Both the position numbers and the translations under genes were made by a program. A stretch of DNA of 64,000 bases from NCBI GenBank assembly GCA_910578515.1, contig CAJTQR010000002.1:600959-664958 (forward strand), given 5' to 3'. Shown here one piece after another: positions 62,597 to 64,000 of the stretch. The stretch comes from an uncultured Duncaniella sp. Lineage in GTDB: Bacteria > Bacteroidota > Bacteroidia > Bacteroidales > Muribaculaceae. A model generated the notes under the pieces. That model did not search any database. It was not told the DNA's origin and saw only the letters and a program-made list of their open reading frames with translations. Each line of letters starts with the position of its first letter. Position 1 is the first letter of the stretch.

Positions 62597-63223
62597 TTAG
62601 TGATTGAAAAAGAGGTCTTTGATGCCGGTAATGAAACCTATAGCACCCATTATCATGATTATGGTGGCAAGGATGCGATTGAGGAGCCACATTGAGCGTA
62701 GATTGAAATGATTGCGCACCTTATTGACAAAATATGTCACGAGAAACCACCATAGCACCGCTCCGGCAAATATGGATATATAGCCTGCCACATAGTGATA
62801 AGCCATAAATTCGGGCGCAAGGAAGCTGAACCGTGCAAAAAGACCGATTATGAAGAAGAGTATCAGCGGATTGGAGAAGGTGAACAGAAATCCTGTACCA
62901 AAATCTTTCCAATAGCTCATGTGTTGCACAGAGGTGGGTTTGAGTGCTCGTGATGGATTGGAGCCAAATAGATAAGCTGCATATATTATAAGCACCACGG
63001 ACCCTATCACCTGAAGCACGCTCTGGTTCGACTCAATGAAATCGGTCACAAATGAAAGACCAAGTCCGGTTAGCAGACAGTATATCAGGTCACTTACAGC
63101 AGCTCCGACACCGGTGAAGAAGGCCGGAAGCCTTCCGCGATTGAGTGTGCGCTGGATACACAACATTCCTATCGGTCCCATTGGGGCCGATACAAGGATG
63201 CCTATGAGCAATCCGCGGAACAT
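62597..63223 (-). CDS. LysE/RhtB-family exporter, 208 aa
   Basis: The start at 63223 (MFRGLLIGILVSAPMGPIGMLCIQRTLNRGRLPAF) matches the LysE family start, including the APMGPIG motif in the first helix. The longer start at 63367 is contradicted by a promoter box at 63251-63258. About six membrane helices follow, including GVGAAVSDLIYCLLTGLGLSFV. It probably exports an amino acid or similar solute. It precedes the CBM9-like gene. Confidence 0.88.
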   Translation of the reverse strand: MFRGLLIGILVSAPMGPIGMLCIQRTLNRGRLPAFFTGVGAAVSDLIYCLLTGLGLSFVTDFIESNQSVLQVIGSVVLIIYAAYLFGSNPSRALKPTSVQHMSYWKDFGTGFLFTFSNPLILFFIIGLFARFSFLAPEFMAYHYVAGYISIFAGAVLWWFLVTYFVNKVRNHFNLRSMWLLNRILATIIMIMGAIGFITGIKDLFFNH

Positions 63224-63250
63224 TATGACGGGTAAATGTATCACAACTTG

Positions 63251-63283
63251 CAAAGTTACAAAAACCCACTGAGGGGACAAAAT
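63251..63283 (-). promoter_or_regulatory. Promoter of the LysE-CBM9 operon
   Basis: On the minus strand TTTTG (63279-63283), 20 bases, TAACTTTG (63251-63258), followed by C. Confidence 0.6.
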
Positions 63284-63302
63284 TAATAATTGAAAAATCC
63301 CC

Positions 63303-63333
63303 TTGCAAAAATCGGAAAAATGTATTAACTTTG
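63303..63333 (+). promoter_or_regulatory. Promoter of tRNA-Arg
   Basis: TTG (63303-63305), 20 bases, TAACTTTG (63326-63333), followed by CA. The tRNA begins about 105 bases downstream. Confidence 0.6.
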
Positions 63334-63437
63334 CACTGCCTTTATGGGATGAATTTCCTATGGTCATGTCATTCTGTATTTTTTATAATCAGATTGTCGA
63401 TACATGACTGGATTTTCTTCCGATACGGTAAAAGGTA

Positions 63438-63511
63438 GGTCCGGTAGCTCAGCTGGATAGAGCATCTGCCTTCTAAGCAGACGGTCATGCGTTCGAGTCG
63501 CATCCGGATCA
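63438..63511 (+). tRNA. tRNA-Arg (anticodon TCT)
   Basis: 74 nt cloverleaf. The acceptor GGTCCGG pairs with CCGGATC (63504-63510, one G-T pair). The D arm is GCTC/GAGC, and the anticodon stem TCTGC/GCAGA has loop CTTCTAA (anticodon TCT at 63472-63474). The T loop is GTTCGAG and CCA is not encoded. It is immediately followed by a short hairpin and a repeat-rich region, as at integration sites. Confidence 0.93.
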
Positions 63512-63513
63512 CT

Positions 63514-63543
63514 AAAGGGTCACAATTTTGTGGCCCTTTTTTC
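63514..63543 (+). terminator. Terminator after tRNA-Arg
   Basis: AAAGGGTCAC with GTGGCCCTTT (one T-G pair) followed by T-run. Confidence 0.75.
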
Positions 63544-64000
63544 GTGTCTGTAAGTGACTGATGTGCAAGTGTTAGCAATTTTATAAAATCTTGATTTAGA
63601 AAGATTTAGCACAAACCACAATTCCTGCCGATAGCCAAAGTTAGCATTTGTTAGTTCGGAATTAGCACATTATCTTTGGTACAAATTTCGTGGATGTACC
63701 ACAAAAAAGTACCACAAATGTACCAGCATTTCCATCAAATATCAGCCGTTGTCTCCTGCCCCGGTCTTGCCATAGCGTCCGGAGCCTGTTTAGAGTGCCA
63801 ACTCTCTGATATTTGCTATTTTGTGCTAAATGTTTCCAAAAGATTCGGGGCGTGCAACAGCCTCGTTGCCGGATGCGTTGGAATGGTATGTGGTACACGT
63901 GTGGTACATTTCCCGGAATTTGTGGTACACGCTTTTTCGTGTACCACATCACGAGAAATTTTAATGTATCATTCTTAAAATCTTTTACTTATGGCAGGGA
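63544..64000. other. Repeat-rich non-coding region with possible start of a gene at 63991; candidate integration edge
   Basis: It holds two families of short repeats: TTAGCA(C) at 63572, 63606, 63641 and 63662 (inverted as GTGCTAA at 63823), and GTACCACA or its complement TGTGGTAC at 63696, 63709, 63889, 63900, 63921 and 63941. A perfect 11-bp inverted repeat TGTGGTACACG/CGTGTACCACA lies at 63921-63948. An ATG at 63991 opens a frame that runs off the end. The tRNA just upstream and the repeats fit an attachment site with arm-type sites, but no recombinase is visible within the window. Confidence 0.45.

Noticed and set aside
63941..63948. CRISPR repeat array from the GTACCACA copies
   Set aside because: The repeats are 8 bases, in both orientations and irregularly spaced, unlike the 24-40-base direct repeats with constant spacers of an array.
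63662..63978. Overlapping 96- and 100-aa frames on both strands near the window end
   Set aside because: They run through the clustered GTACCACA repeats, have odd composition (Cys, His and Arg rich) and oppose each other; no start signals.

Overview
The window looks like a chromosomal segment of a gut Bacteroidales bacterium, most plausibly a member of the Muribaculaceae or a close relative. This is inferred from gene content and from promoters, not from any database match. Several genes are preceded by the Bacteroidetes-type promoter (TTTG, 19-20 bases, TAnnTTTG). There are TonB-dependent outer membrane proteins, DUF4230, DUF3244 and CBM9-like proteins, a long-form ExbB-ExbD-ExbD-TonB operon, a Na+-translocating NQR complex, a PorE-like OmpA lipoprotein and many lipoproteins with SCS/SCSND starts. 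No rRNA, CRISPR array or complete insertion sequence was seen.

Layout. 1-7600 is a rearranged accessory region. It holds the 3' end of a TonB-dependent receptor, a TonB-C/plug-like lipoprotein followed by a duplicated scrap of the receptor, and a tandemly duplicated pair of TlpA-type thioredoxin genes in which one copy is reduced to a stub. A TetR regulator follows. 7700-10240 carries two DUF4230 proteins, an SPFH/band-7 membrane protein and a ribbon-helix-helix protein. 10500-14400 has a secreted GH13 alpha-amylase, an AlkD-like DNA glycosylase, a CAT-anticodon tRNA, an unknown two-gene unit and a 500-base non-coding stretch with nested inverted repeats. 14400-28200 is mostly housekeeping: recG, ispD, pnp, ybaK, aroC, a TIGR01212-type radical SAM gene, upp, metK (with a leader that resembles a SAM-II riboswitch), a lipoprotein and clpB. 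28400-38050 holds two energy-coupling systems back to back: the tonB-exbD-exbD-exbB operon (leftward) and nqrABCDEF (rightward). The NQR pump makes a sodium motive force, while ExbB/ExbD/TonB spend ion motive force on outer membrane import.

38260-44510 is a nitroreductase plus a hemicellulose or glycan set (SASA-type acetylesterase, GH43, GH31). 44740-47540 has bipA, with two tandem hairpins in its leader, and a family 2 glycosyltransferase. 47794-51675 is the most unusual part: a four-gene leftward operon of exported proteins (DUF3244; a lipoprotein that looks like a beta-trefoil plus an aerolysin-type pore-forming module; a MACPF-like lipoprotein; a small lipoprotein). Two structurally unrelated beta-pore-forming families therefore appear to be translationally coupled, by an ATGA overlap. 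Just upstream are a membrane-anchored TPR/HTH-like regulator, a PorE-like OmpA lipoprotein and a divergent NtrC/NtrB-type two-component pair (55726-58394).

58548-61792 is fermentative and cell-wall metabolism (pta-ackA, meso-diaminopimelate dehydrogenase). 61924-63223 carries a CBM9-like protein and a LysE-type exporter. The window ends with tRNA-Arg(TCT), followed by about 480 bases rich in short direct and inverted repeats leading to an ATG at 63991. This resembles the edge of an integrative element.
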